Shown: positions 1 through 12,065, counted from the first letter of the stretch. The stretch is DNA of 64,000 nucleotides from Pholiota molesta (GCA_014925825.1 JACGCK010000054.1:124001-188000); one strand, 5' to 3'. Program-made: numbers and translations. The notes: generated from the sequence alone by a model not told the origin.

Positions 1-40
1 TGACTCACGGCGACGCATTTTCCCAGGACTTCGCCCAGCG

Positions 41-103
41 CCTAAATTTCATTTTATTAGTTGCTCGTCATCTGAAATGCAATAATCTGCGCTTGAGCCA
101 GCG
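41..103. repeat. Direct repeat, copy A
   Basis: This stretch of about 63 bp recurs at 454-515 with only a few mismatches and one 1-base gap. Both begin with CCTAAATT and end with a CCAGCG block. The two copies bracket the piece copied from the F-box gene at 43 kb. They could mark a duplication or insertion junction; no coding sense is apparent. Confidence 0.75.
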
Positions 104-228
104 CCAAGTGCATAGCTCTTAATAGATGGCACAGATCTTTCACAGTAAGTGTAAAAGATATAGCTACATATTCTTAAAGATATCGAGAGATGGCCTGCCA
201 GTGCATGCTCGCTCAAATCTAGTCGGCG

Positions 229-460
229 ATGGGCTTGCGCAAGGCGGGAGTGGAGTTGAAGGTCAAGTATCACAAACCTGATGCAAAAGACAGGATTGAT
301 CTCGCGATTGAAAAATATAATGGGGTAGCACAGAATACCCGTAGCAATATCTGAAGGCATTTGTTGTAGTCAATCGTTAGGGCAAAGATATCTTGGAATT
401 GATTGAAATTAACTCCCAGTCTCTTCAAAGTTGTACATGTGTTTGAATTCTTGCCTAAAT
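229..460 (+). repeat. Ectopic copy of the 3' end of the F-box gene at 43.3 kb
   Basis: This block matches 43318-43552 almost base for base (roughly 93-95 percent by eye). It covers the last ~41 codons of the F-box gene ending at 43443, its stop codon and ~100 bp of 3' flank. Upstream of 229 the similarity stops abruptly, so no F-box or N-terminal part is carried. It is therefore a non-functional gene fragment in the same orientation as the source, about 43 kb away. An incomplete segmental duplication or ectopic recombination is the likely origin. Confidence 0.85.
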
Positions 461-515
461 TCATTTCGTTAGTTACTGGTCATCTGAAATGCAATAATCT
501 GCGCTTGACCCAGCG
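454..515. repeat. Direct repeat, copy B
   Basis: Second copy of the ~63-bp repeat at 41-103. It starts right where the F-box 3' fragment ends, which suggests that the fragment and the repeat moved together. Confidence 0.75.
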
Positions 516-641
516 TCACCAAAAATATCGAAACCCATATCAAGACTCTTCAAGCATCAATCAAAATGAACAACTCGAACAGTCACCGAAGTTGAGCAAT
601 CAGTAATGGAATTACAATAAGTAGGAATCACTGCAATAATA

Positions 642-2131
642 TTAGGCAAATGGAGTGCCACAACACCCAAGTCCTAGTCCAGAACTAAGGCAAATACAAT
701 ACGGTTGCTCTATAAAGGAGTCGAACAAAACCCTTTCTTCAGTTGCATCTATGCTTTCTGGGCAAATTTGAGCTACAACACGTCGCAATTGCTTGGGCGG
801 TGAGATGTCGCAAATAGGAGAAGCATTTCTTCCCCTGGATCGCGCAATGGGAATAAGATCGGCCAATTTCTGGTCTACCATCTCGACGTGGAGAATGGTC
901 AAGGAAGGGCAGAGCCACATGGCTTTGCCGTTTTCCGTGGGTTGTGGGTACGAGAGCGCGTCGAAAAAGTGCTGAGTTGACTCAGATTCTCGATTGCGGT
1001 CGTCTTTAATCCAGAGGGAAACGAGGTTGGGAAGACGACCCAGCCATCGGATCAGGTAAGGTAGATCGCCCGGTTGAAGACAATTGATGAGTTCCAGGGT
1101 ATGCAGATTGGTTGGAGTGATTCCGGGCTGGCTCCATTGAACAAGAAGTGGTGTCATTGGAATAAAAGCGGACCATGTAGAAATGAGAGTGATTTTAGAG
1201 AAGGCGCTGATAGTGCACAGAGAAGTCTAGCTGCATATGGCGAGTTCGTGAATCGGAGGGTTTGAAGGTTTGGCAAAAAGATTGTGATGGAAGCTGGTGA
1301 GCGCATTATGCGACGTACGAAATGAAGGTGATCGAGTTCGAGGGTTGATATTTGCGGAATGCGGGATAGGTAGCACTCTAGGTCATCCATGTTCTCACTT
1401 CTAATTCCTTTTTGTTGAAGCCGAAAACGTTTTATTGAGGGTCCGAGGAAGGGTGTAATCCACGAACGATTAAGGTTGATGGCATCGAATGAGTGAGTTT
1501 CTGGAGATGTTTTATCGATTGTTCATGAGAAAACAACGGGATATCATGCTGAATTCTCCTGGATTTCCTCGACATGACAGTCTGAGGTACTCCAAGTTAT
1601 GGTATGTGTCCAGGTTGGACGATAAGAGGTGTTCGGTCGAAACATCCGCGCTAACCCAGTTACTGGATAGTGATACTAGTCGATCGATTATTCCGCGATA
1701 TTCTTGCCAAGTGGTGGGAGGGGATCAAAACAGATAGTGGGGCAGCCTTCGCCTTCGAGATTTGGATTTGAAAATGCGAGCTGGGGTATTTTTCTCGAGG
1801 ATAATAATTCCCCAGAGGCGAGGTGTGGTGTTGATTATGTCTCGCCAAGTCGTGCAGACTAGAGAGACGGATGAATGGAAGTAATACCACAGGAATATAT
1901 TCCTAGCTCAAAGATAGACGCCAATATTTCGGGGGGAGTGTTGCGATAGTGGCCCATCCCGAGCGTGGTGAATCTGTCGGTGAAATTGAGTGAGTAGGAT
2001 TGGAAGGATTCAGAGTCCATAGGCGCTATATATACCTCGTGACAACACAACATTTTCGGGGCCGACTGAGGCTGGAAGACTGAGCTATGTACCGTACGAG
2101 GCAAGAAACTGAGTTGATACAGCAAGTACAA
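642..2131 (-). pseudogene. F-box/LRR-like gene, broken
   Basis: Read on the minus strand, the upstream part holds an F-box core (N-TPPEILASIFELG) near 1890-1930. It continues as SLVCTTWRDIINTTPRLWG, but only after a change of frame near 1865. A further frame change follows in the next ~100 bp (KAKAAPLSV in another frame). Downstream pieces at 1154-1390 and 642-1157 are leucine-rich, with repeats such as LPNLVSLWI and FLPNLQTLRF, as in fungal F-box/LRR proteins. F-box proteins of this type are substrate adaptors of SCF ubiquitin ligases. The reading frame is split into at least four parts. I call it a pseudogene, but single-base assembly errors could produce the same picture. The best start is the Met at about 2020 or the more upstream one at 2131; the 3' end is uncertain. 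Confidence 0.55.
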
Positions 2132-3104
2132 GTCACAGCTTTGTTGCTATGAACAAGGTAACAGACCTGACCAAAATTGTCTTGGCCCAAGTTCATAATT
2201 TTACAGAACATTGAGGTCGGAGTGTCGCATGAAAAATGTTGTTGTTCTGACTCTTCAGAATTTTAATTCGCAGATATTTGACTAACAAAGGTAGCGCAAC
2301 GCGAGCGCAACGCCGCCAGCAACGGGGAGCCGAATGAGTCACCTGCCAGTGGAGTATGATGGTGTTCGCGCATTCTTGAGATATTAAGTACAACGCTCTG
2401 TAAGTTGGCCTACCACTATAGCGGCAGCGCTTTCTGCTACTTATAAATTATTGGTGCTTTTCTACGGGGTGGGGATAGGCTGCTAATGGACCAGCACCAG
2501 CCAACACTAGGCGCGTCGCGTCGCATCTGACACGTGTTAGTCTCGTGACATTGAGTATATATAATGCCCGTTGCGGCGCTGTTTTCTATTGAGCTCTTCC
2601 CAAACCCATGAACTCTGCTGGTCCGAATCGACATTTCAATTTAGCGGTCTCAGCATTCGATACGAGGCTATCACAGTCATGGTCTCGACATTTGACATTC
2701 TAATAAGAAGAGATGGAATGTAGACCCCCAAGACCGTTGGACAGCGAAGTTTGGACTCGTGAAAGTTGCCTGGAAGTTCGTTGTCAACCTATGCACGTGT
2801 CTGTCATCGTTGAACTCTTTCGGTTTGAGCAGTGAGAAAGTCTGGGCCTACTCTCGAGTGCGTTGCCTGAACACCGTCGACACGTTCAAAAATAATTGGC
2901 ATTTCAACCAATCTCATTACACATTGACTCCAAAAACCTTGTCTTTGTGAGATCGCGTTTATCCTTCAGTTTTACGACCAGCTCTGATTCCAGTTTTGTT
3001 GTAATCCATTAAATCTCAGCAACTCAACTGAAGTCTTGACTCGGTTTTGCCCACGTGCGACGTTGAATTTATTCGAGGACGCACCTTAAATACCACCTAC
3101 CAAA
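2132..3104. other. Intergenic, no gene seen
   Basis: Only short random reading frames without recognisable motifs. It lies between two divergent F-box relics, so it may hold their old promoters, but I see no convincing TATA box. Confidence 0.5.
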
Positions 3105-4981
3105 ATGCCGAAATGCTCTGATCTCTTCGACCTTGCTCCGGAGATTATTCAAATATAGGACGCATGGTGAGCCAATGTATAAGAGAGAGAATGCTGAATG
3201 CTAAAAACCTGTATCCTCTGTTCCAGCTGAGCATCGACGATGTTAAACACCTTCGTCTAGCATGCAAACGACTCAGCGAAATCCTTGAATCGGCCATTCT
3301 CTATAAAATAACGTTAGACATAAATAAACAAAACGTTTCGACGAGTATCCCAAGACTACGTGCTCTGGCTGCTGGCCGATCGCCAAATACCACTCGTGTG
3401 ACCACTCATTTATCTTTGGTTGCCTTTCTCCTCGGCACGATCCTACCAAACCCAGTACACTCTTAGATGGAGACGATGGCGTGGAGATTTCGGAAGGACT
3501 TGGATCTACATCTGAAAGCACGCCTGAAATTGTCGAAGGAGAGAGAAGACTGAAGAAATATCTCCTCGATGCTGTTCTCTCACTAAAAACGTCACCACTG
3601 TGAGGTTTGTTCTGTCGTTTATGTCCAAAATTTTCACCTCGAGGCTGACTCGGAACTTAGCTGGTTCACTCATAAACAAGACGAACCGTGGATCCAAGAC
3701 TCAATAATGAAAGCACTTAAGGGACTCCCAAAACTAGAAAGTCTCCGCATCGAGACTACTTGGCTACAAGTTGTCTTAGCCTTACAACGTCTTCAACATC
3801 TACACGAAATTACGATTATGAATGCACCTATAGCGAACGAGGAGAACTTCTACAAAACGTGCTCTAATCTTGGGAAACTGCTAGCGCGTAATGTCAATAT
3901 AACAAGCATTCACCTGGACCGAGCACGCTGTCCTGCGCTTCCTTCGCGTGCAATAGATCCGGGTCTAGTTACACAGTCTTTCTTATCCTATCCCCCGAGT
4001 ACACTCCTCTGCGTCTACGTCATCTTGGCTTGAGACACATGTTTGTGAAGCTGGACGACATCACTTACCCATCTTCAACATCTAAGTCTTTGGACTTGTC
4101 ACACATGTTAGAACCTCGACATCACTCATTCCTTCAAGAGGATAGTACCGAATCACCATCAACTATAGCTGCAGGCGAATATGCCGTGGGTTCGCATATC
4201 GATCATATTTGGGACGTGCTTTCAAAATCCCATATCCACTTGGAAGAGATAACGCTCACCAACGTGACCCCTGCCTTTCTCGATTATATCGAGCGCTACT
4301 CTGGTCTTAGGAAATCTCTCTATCCAGTTTCGCCTTTAAAACTGGCGAAAATCGGATGAATCAGCAGCGCCTTCTGGGATAGGTCGCTGCCCAAGCACTG
4401 TACAACCATCGAGAAGCTCGAAGTTGACGCGCCCTTCGAAGGAAAGTGGTCTTTAGATGACAGAGTTTGGCAACTATCACACAATGTCAGGCGTTAAAAT
4501 TGCTCCTAGTCTCTGTCCAGTCTGCAAGTTTTCCGAGGTGTGTCCCCGGCCCTGAAGAAGCAGACTTGGACAATATAGTGGTGAGGAATTTATATCTACA
4601 CCTTTGATATCTTACACAAAAATATTTCCCGCTCATCATCATCAATCTCGCTGATGAGTCTAGGTACTCTTAATTGATCATGTCTCATGTTACCTTCACG
4701 ATCTTGAGGATTTAATCATATCTACATCCTATCCAGAAAGAAGTCGGGGAGCTTGCTATGATACCAGTATTGGCGCCTATCGACAAGAAGTGGAAGACAT
4801 GATCATAAATCAGCTCGAAACATATGTTGCACCACCCTCATGCAACCAACTTCCTAAAGTCATTGTAGGGTCAGATAACCACTATCCCAAAATCTTTATT
4901 CCAGAACGTGCTATGGGAAATATCGCCAGATTCGAATCAGGGGAATGGCATTACAGGTGCGAAAGTGGCCGCTGGAGATAA
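3105..4981 (+). pseudogene. F-box-like gene with several frame breaks
   Basis: The start MPKCSDLFDLAPEIIQI is a degenerate F-box opening. It is followed in other frames by DDVKHLRLACKRLSEIL and then by RALAAGRSPNT. The middle part (3690-4030) carries leucine-rich repeats (LKGLPKLESLRIETTWLQ). The 3' part resumes in a new frame at LRLRHLGLRHMFVKLDDI (near 4020) and again near 4300-4370. A clear intron lies at 4581-4663 (GTGAGG...TAG). The last exon reads through GEWHYRCESGRWR and stops at 4981. At least six frame changes are needed, and each I could resolve would be repaired by one extra base. The order of homologous segments is otherwise complete, so decay is recent or the breaks are sequence errors. 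Likely role if intact: SCF ubiquitin ligase adaptor. Confidence 0.6.
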
Positions 4982-5192
4982 AAGTACTGATATTTATGGT
5001 GTATTGGTTGCCCATATTGTAGACACGGACTTCGAGAATAACATCCACATTGCACCTCCTACTTTCACATCAAAAAATATCCACTGGTATATATGTATGT
5101 ATCCGTTGACAAGAAATTTTATACGGCCTTGATCTGTCCCGAATTCTTTTGCGTCTTTCGGGTTGCACAGTACTTCACGTCACCGCCTATAC
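4982..5192. other. Short spacer between convergent genes
   Basis: AT-rich spacer between the plus-strand F-box relic and the minus-strand secreted-protein gene. No feature seen. Confidence 0.4.
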
Positions 5193-6088
5193 TTACTCAG
5201 GCCACAGGAGTTGAGCTTGAACAGCTGTTATTATTGTTGCTTTCTCCACGGAAGATATAACAGGCGTCGAAGATGGTGCCGCAACGTCTACTGGAGCACT
5301 TGCTTGAGCAGCAGCGGTACTCGTCACTAGAGGTGGGGCACTCGAACTTTATGATTAATGACATACGCAGCCAAGTTAAATCATTACAGGCCTATTTTAT
5401 ATCGCAAGATTGAACTCACGCAGCAATTGGACTCGTAACAAGAGTATCGAGTTGAACGCCGTCAGGAACAGGACCGTCTGGTTTGGCTGGGCATGAACCG
5501 GGTGGGGACACTGAGGTAAGACCGAGTGGCACATTCCGGTCTGGTCTCCGGAAAATTGACTGAAATTAGATCCAGAAATTGGCAATGAAAGAGGCCATTC
5601 AGCTCTGGGTTTTTCGGTGCCACTTGACAGTAAGGAATCTGGGCTTGATCCGGCTGTTCGCATCGCAGGAGATGAGAAAAGTTCACGGAATCAAGTTAAA
5701 TATTTCATACCGAGTTCCTCGGTTGTTGGACAAAGATTTGGGCAAGCCTGATCATCTCTGGATCATTGTTGAACTGCTTCGCTAGATTGATCATAGTGTC
5801 TGCGCCGTTCTGTTGATCGCAGACACCGGCAGCTTCTTGAAGACTGCTGAACGCAGCTACAGCTACATTACTGCATTTATCTTTAGAACCACCCGCTGTT
5901 TCCTGATTAGAGCTGTTAGCACAAAGCTGTAAGCAAAACAGCGGGAAAGTAACCTACACAAGCCTGTTGCCAGGCTTTGGTGGAGTCCGAGATGGTCTGA
6001 TCAATGCGCTTTTCAATTTGGACAGGCACGGCCCAGGCAAAATTCCAAAGGAGAGTAACAAAAATGATAGAGCTGAAAAGTGAAGCAT
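5193..6088 (-). pseudogene. Small secreted protein gene, three frame breaks
   Basis: Minus-strand gene starting MLHFSALSFLLLSFGIL, a signal peptide. Exon 1 runs to WQQAC. A 30-nt-scale gap with GT...AG borders follows, then CANSSNQETAGGSKDKC and FNNDPEMIRLAQIFVQQPRNS. A further intron (GTATGA...) leads to IPYCQVAPKNPELNGLF and a Pro/Gly segment GLTSVSPPGSCP. The tail is rich in Ala, Ser, Pro and Val and ends at 5193. I recognise the style of a conserved Agaricomycete secreted protein but cannot name a function. Frame breaks sit near 6038, 5577 and 5535; each is cured by one extra base. As the sequence stands the protein cannot be made, so it is a pseudogene or carries assembly deletions. Confidence 0.6.
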
Positions 6089-6620
6089 TTGGGATAATCG
6101 AGAAAATAACTGATATATAGAGGTGCTATGGACGCCTGGCCCGTGAAAATAGTGGGAAGAAAAAAGAAGGTTGAGGTTGAAAAGAGAAGTTGAAACGAGA
6201 CTGGAGAGATTCACTGTCTGTGCCTTCGTTTATGTATCTGTTTTATATGGGCCTTTCTTTACAATATTCCTCACAAGATCGTTATCGATCAGACAGTTCT
6301 GCGATGATTAACTGTCGCGGGATTATAGTGACCATCGTAAATTGTTCAAGATTCTGATACTTTAAGGTCTGCATCGTTAACGTCCGAAGCAGCAACATAA
6401 CTAGTAGGGCTCATCGCCGGTCGTTGATTTGATATCAGTGATCTATCTTAAGCGCCAGAGAGCTGCGTCAGGGCATATCAATTTGGTCAATACTAAGTAG
6501 TGGCATGTTGCTGATCATCTTAGTTTTGATTACTTATATAGGCTTTGACATTGGTCTGCCAATTATCGGGTGACTAGGGTTTACCATGATCATCAATATA
6601 CATAGATAGGTACAAAATCG
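6089..6620. other. Intergenic, no gene seen
   Basis: AT-rich spacer between the secreted-protein gene (starting at 6088, minus) and the 3' end of the first transporter. It should contain the promoter of the former; no TATA box of good quality was found. Confidence 0.4.
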
Positions 6621-9102
6621 TTATTCATCGTAGCAAGTGATATAGAGTCGTGAGATTGGCAGATCGTGGATGCGTGTGCCAAACTCAGATGAATCATGAG
6701 GCGGCGTTACAGTTACACTTTCTGCTCGGAGGAATGAACAGAAGGTTCGCGATTGAATGCTAGCTATATCATCAGATTTTGTTCTCGAGAATGGACAAAG
6801 ATTTATACCTCTCTCTCGTTTGTCGATGTCTGCTTGCCGCTGCTCGGCAGAAATCGATCCAAAGATAATGTCCATCTCCTCTAAGCTGCGACCCTTAGTT
6901 TCAGGGATGAGGCTAGGGTATTGGGTTACTATTTATTCGCAAAAAAAAAGTTGGAAGTAAATAGGTCGTACAGTGAGAAAACTGCCATTCCTCCAATGTT
7001 GATAGTGGCAAACATCAAGAACATCTTGTATCCTAAGTGGGTGTTCAATGTCGGCGTAACCTTTGACACCACAAAATCTATGAGATTCGTACATGAGTCG
7101 AATAGACAACAGAAGTTGTTGATCAGAAAACGCACTCCATAGCCACTGTGATGCACTTGCGAGCGCAAGGCCGTAGTGCCGCGTGCGAGTGGGAAAGATA
7201 TCTGAAACATATACCCATGGAAGTGGTCCTTAGTGGAGGATGCATCAGATTATGTCCATCAGATAAAATTTTCATGAAATTACCCCATCCCATTGAATAG
7301 AACGCAACATAAATATAGAGCATGGCTGCCATAGCTTTAGATGCTGCTGGGGGATTTGAAGCGGCATGATTTGCGTCCGTCGCGGGCGGCGGATGCGTCT
7401 TCAAAATTGCTCCAATGATGAAGAAAAGAGTACCCATGCCCATGGCAGAAATGAACAGAGACAATTTTCGACCAAGAGTTTCCACACCAAATATTATAAA
7501 CAGTGTGGTTGCAATGAGTTTTACGATTCCTAAAATGGCATGAGTGAGAAAAGTTCATCCTCGTTATGAAGCATATCAAGGTATACCATAGATCCCACTA
7601 GCCAGCAAGGAATTGGCACGAGCAGTAAATCCAATCTATAGAATGTTAATATCGGAAAATAAACTTTAAAAAGGCGATCATCTCACAGAGGCGAAGATTT
7701 GGGGGGCATAATAGCTGCATTCAATGTTTAATGCGTGCTCCATTATCTTAGGATGAAGGTCAATACTCACTTGACCGAATTCTGACCCGCCCATTGTTGA
7801 AGGAAGAAAATAACGAACGCGATCACGAAGCGAATGAAATTTCCTTTGCCGAAGAATGCTTCCTTTAATCCAAGCCCTGTGCGTGCTTCACGCTCCTCAA
7901 GGATGGCGGCCTCGATCTCAGCCAGCTCGTGCAAAACTTCTTCAGACTCTGGACTGGAACGGCGAAGGTAAGCGAGATTTGCAAGTGCTTCCTCGTTTTT
8001 GCCGACCGATGCTAAGTAGCGCGGTGATTCCTAGGTGTGGATTAGTTTATTTGCAGTTCAATAGTGTCTTGTAAGACGGGCGGACCTTGACAGTAAGAAG
8101 TCCCAAGAGAAGGATACCTGCGGGGAGGAGCTGGATGCCGAAAGGTATTCTCCATACATTTACGCCGGTTGGAATGTGAATTCCAACACCAACTACAGGT
8201 ATGTTGAGACAGAGAAATTTACAATGAAAGTGGATATTACTCACAATTGACGAAGTAAGAGATCATGACTCCGAAAGCGACCTGTCGTCAACTATCAGAT
8301 TTTTTTCGAAAGGTGTCCTTTGCCAGACGGCATACCATAATCTGGAAACATCCAGTAATTCTTCCGCGAACATCCTTCGGAGAACATTCGGATACATAGG
8401 CTGGCGCCACAGCTGAGATAGCTCCGATACCAATGCCAGATATAACGCGACCTGCGTAGATTTTACCCAACCCAGTCTTCGCTTCAGCGACGGTCGTCAA
8501 AATCTATGAATTGGTCAGTAAAATGACAATAGAAAAAATTAAACTCTTCATACAGCTCCTACACAGAAAACGACTGTGAAGATGACCAGAGTTAACTTTC
8601 GTCCTATCTTGGCTGATAAAGATTAGCAAGATCCGTGAGCATCGAAAGCAATCAGATAACGAACAGGATAGAGGGGCACTTCCTAATGCGCCAAAGAAAG
8701 CGCCTGCTTGGAGGACTGAAACGACATTCGAAGAAACAGCATCGATTTTGGATTGATTTTTGACACCATTTGAGTCAATCAAGCCAAAACTTGTCAGGAA
8801 GTAGTTGGAACTAACGACTCCACCACTAAGAAAAGTATTAGGCCGTATAATCAAGGCGAGAATGGAGTGTTTCGTACCCAATACCGCTGTTTATGTGTTC
8901 ATTAGAGTCAGATTCGCAGTGTCATAATTGGGTCTTTCAACATACGTATCGTAGCCGAATAGGACGATCCCCCAATATACAACAAATGCCAGCCCTACGA
9001 ATGAACGAAATAAACATGGTCCAGCGGAGGGTATCTAGAATATATAAACTTACAATAGACGCGAACATTCTTGAAGAAATTATCCAGAGGGATGTCTTTC
9101 AT
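6621..9102 (-). CDS. MFS sugar/quinate-type transporter, copy 1 (open)
   Basis: Multi-exon minus-strand gene for a 12-helix sugar porter of the major facilitator superfamily, plasma membrane, proton-linked uptake of a sugar or quinate-like substrate. The chosen start (9102) gives MKDIPLDNFFKNVRVY. Exons then read YWGIVLFGYDT, TGIGGGVVSSNYF, SVLQAGAFFGAL, IGRKLTLVIFTVVFCVGA, YAGRVISGIGIGAISAV, SECSPKDVRGRITGCFQ, FVIFFLQQWAGQNSV, NYYAPQIFAS and ETLGRKLSLFISAMGMGT. They end with the sugar-porter signature PETKGRSLEEMD. The R-G-R-I/G-R-K loops and PETKGR motif are typical of the family. Every exon joins in frame once a 9-nt exon at 8878-8886 is included. Introns are 50-70 nt. The last ~40 residues (after RERG) are uncertain and may contain another intron. 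A second copy follows upstream at 9711-12065. Closest in style to fungal quinate permeases, but the substrate is an inference. Confidence 0.85.
8878..8886 (-). other. 9-nt microexon of transporter copy 1
   Basis: The upstream exon ends GGCTACGATAC|GT (8945) and the downstream exon begins T-GGT-GGA-GTC at 8825. Joined directly they give DT-GGVVS, three residues short of the family's TG(I/V)AGGVVS. Between them CGGTATTGG at 8878-8886 has AG before it and GT after it on the minus strand. Including it restores TGIGGGVVS. The flanking introns are then 59 nt and 52 nt, normal for this genome. The other copy has no intron inside this segment. Confidence 0.6.
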
Positions 9103-9710
9103 CTTGTAGGAGTGCTGATAGCACACTAAGGCAGGGATCGGAAGAATCAACCTGATAGAGGCTTGCGGATATACTTATACCACTCCAGCTTCTGGCCAGT
9201 CAATACTGACCACCACAGGCAAACGGTTACACACACGTCATGCATGCATGCGGGGCATATGGGGGGATAACAGCCGAGTGGTGGGAGTATGGAGTGAAGA
9301 GGTGAATTGACTTGTATCGTAGGCGGCCCGGTGCATTCCAATGGCTATTAGTATTTCTACATTTATACTTAGATCCAAAAGAGACCAACGAGACGTGTTT
9401 GAAATCTGATTGTCAGTGCAATACGTTCACAGGAATGAAGGACATTTGCAGCCTAAAAATATTATTGCGAGGATTGACTAAAAGGTATGAACAAGGTAAA
9501 CCGACAGATGCGGGAGAGGCTTGACTCTTCCTAATAATACACAGAATGAAGCGATAGGTGATGTGGGCCATATTGCTTCTCCGGCGCACGGACTCATTAT
9601 ACATAAATAGATGGTCATGGGATCAATGAAGCTGAAGGTGCTGAAGGAAGGATCAGATATCAGAACGAGTGATTGGACCATGGGATGTATCGTTCCCACC
9701 AAAGCAGTCA

Positions 9711-12065
9711 TTAAACCTTCTCCTGAATGAAATCGGCACTGGTTTTCGGATGGTGTTCATGTACGTCAACTTCAAGAGCTGCATAGAGAAAGATTAGATG
9801 CATCATAACCACGAGGTCAACTAAAACTCACCTCGTTCTTGCTTCTCTATATTTGCCTGGCGCTCCTCAGCAGAGATAGATCCAAATATGACATCCATAT
9901 CTTCTAAGCTCCGCCCTTTAGTCTCTGGGATGACTCTATTACAGAAGCATGAGTAACGGCTAGTGCTTTGAAAGGATATCCCTTACAGCGAGAAGATACC
10001 CATTGCCACAATGTTGATCGTAGCGAACATCAAGAAGATTTTGTACCCAAGGTTCGTGATCATTTGAGGGGTTACTTTAGAGACAACGAAATCTGGATAA
10101 CAAAATAATTCATTGTCCATTGCAGCACGCGAGGCATAGAGTGACTTACTCCACAACCATTGCGAAGAGCTCGCAAGGGCGAGTCCATAATGACGAGTTC
10201 TGGTAGGGAAAATATCCGACACGTAAACCCAAGGAAGAGGTCCTAGATAGAACAGAATGGGCGTTGAGAAAAGATAAATTCTAGATAAAAAGGTGGACTC
10301 ACCCCATCCCATCGAATAGAAGCATACATATATGTATAGCATTCCTGCCATCGCTTGTGACGCGGGTGGAGGATTGACCGTCTGTCCAGGTATCGGAGTA
10401 GGAGGAGGATGCGTCTTCAGAATCGAGCCAATGATGAAGAATAATGTCCCCATGCCGATCGCAGAAATAAACAGCGAAAGTTTACGACCAAGTGACTCCA
10501 CGAAGAAGAAAATGAATATCGCAGTGGATACAACCTGACCATGCTTAAGTTCGAACTAGGTTTGTGGGAGTGAACAGCGTTAGACGCACCTTGACTACAC
10601 CATAGATGCCGGAGGCAAGAAGTTTGCTCTTGTCGCTGCTGTAGCCAATCTAAAATTATGGGATAAGTCCGAACACAAGGCAGGTGAAGGGCCACTTGAC
10701 TTACCGAAGCAAAGATCTGCGGTGCATAGTATCTGAAGAGGATTTCGTTATCAGACGACGTTTACGTTAAAAGAAAAAACCTTACCCAACGGAGTTCTGG
10801 CCTGCCCATTGTTGCAGGAGGAAAATAACAAAAGCGAGGACAAACGAATGAAATTTCCCTTCCCCAAGAAAGCTTCTTTCCAATGAAGACCTTCACGAGC
10901 TTGGCGCTCTTCTTCTATGGCTGCGTCAATTTCTGCCATTTCGTGTAAGATGCTTTCCGAGTTCACGTCATCCCTTCGTAGGTATGCTAGATTTTCAATG
11001 GCTTCTTGATTCCTTCCAACGGAGGCGAGCCAACGAGGCGATTCCTAGAATGCAATATTAGATCTATTTGGACCAAGGCTGTATAATATCTATCGGCTCA
11101 CCTTAACGGTAAACAGACCAAACAGCATGATGCCCGCAGGGACAAGTTGGAACCCAAATGGAATTCTCCAGATGTTTACGCTGTTTTTCATATGCAAGGC
11201 AACCCCATCTATAGAAAATCAGCCTCGGTGAAACGACAAAGAAGAATAAGGGCTAACAGTTGATGAAATAGGATATCATGACACCAACCGCAACCTGTAA
11301 ACATTATTAATTTCGCAGATCGACCAAAGATCGACATCCTTGAAGGTGTTCTCACCATGACTTGGAAAGTTCCTGTGATTCGTCCACGGACGTTCTTCGG
11401 CAGCACTCAGATACGAATGCCGGAGACACAGCTGATATCGCCCCAATTCCAAAACCTGAGATAACGCGGCCAGCGTAGATTAGGCTCAAACCCGATTTAG
11501 GATCATCCGCAACAGTCGTCAGAATCTAGGTAACAATGAGGCACAGAGGGAATAGAATGCTCGACAGAACATACCGCTCCAAGGGCGAAAATAGCGGTGT
11601 ATATAATCAAAGTTTTCTTCCTTCCAATTTTGGCTGAAGAGATATCATGAGCATAACTTTTCAGAGAACAAAAATTTCATGGCGACATACCTGATGTAGG
11701 AGCACTGAGCAATGCACCGAAGAACGCCCCTGCTTGAAGAACAGATACAACATTGGAAGAAATATCGTTAACCCTCTTCTGGTTGGGTTTGCCATCAGCG
11801 TTGAGGAGCCCAAAGTGTTGTTGGAAATAAGTTTGTGATACCACCCCCCAGCGATCCCACTGAAATAACACGGTGTTGGTCACTCAACGAAGTGGACTTT
11901 CAAGTGTCACCTACGTGTCATATCCAAAAAGCACGATACCCCAGTATGCAATGAACGCTAGCCCTGTAAAGGATATGCTGCTTGTTAGAAGGGGTGCAGC
12001 ACTGAGAGATTGATGCACTCACAATACACTCGAATGTTTTGGAACGTGCCCGGCGTTGCCCCCAT
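9711..12065 (-). pseudogene. MFS sugar/quinate-type transporter, copy 2 (three frame breaks)
   Basis: Tandem paralogue of the transporter at 6621-9102, same strand and largely the same intron positions. The start (12065) reads MGATPGTFQNIRVY, then LAFIAYWGIVLFGYDT. Later parts include SSNVVSVLQAGAFFGALLSAP, NVRGRITGTFQVMV, an ESLGRKLSLFISAIGMGT helix, GPLPWVYVSDIFPTRTRH, and a clean C-terminus VDVHEHHPKTSADFIQEKV ending at 9711. Three places are out of frame: a run of six G at about 11846 (seven needed for GGVVSQ), about 11401 (SEC-PKNVRG) and about 10840 (NFIR-VLAFVIF). Each is repaired by one base. Domain order and signatures are otherwise complete, so this is either a very young pseudogene or an intact gene with assembly deletions. 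Copy 1, by contrast, reads through. Confidence 0.75.
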
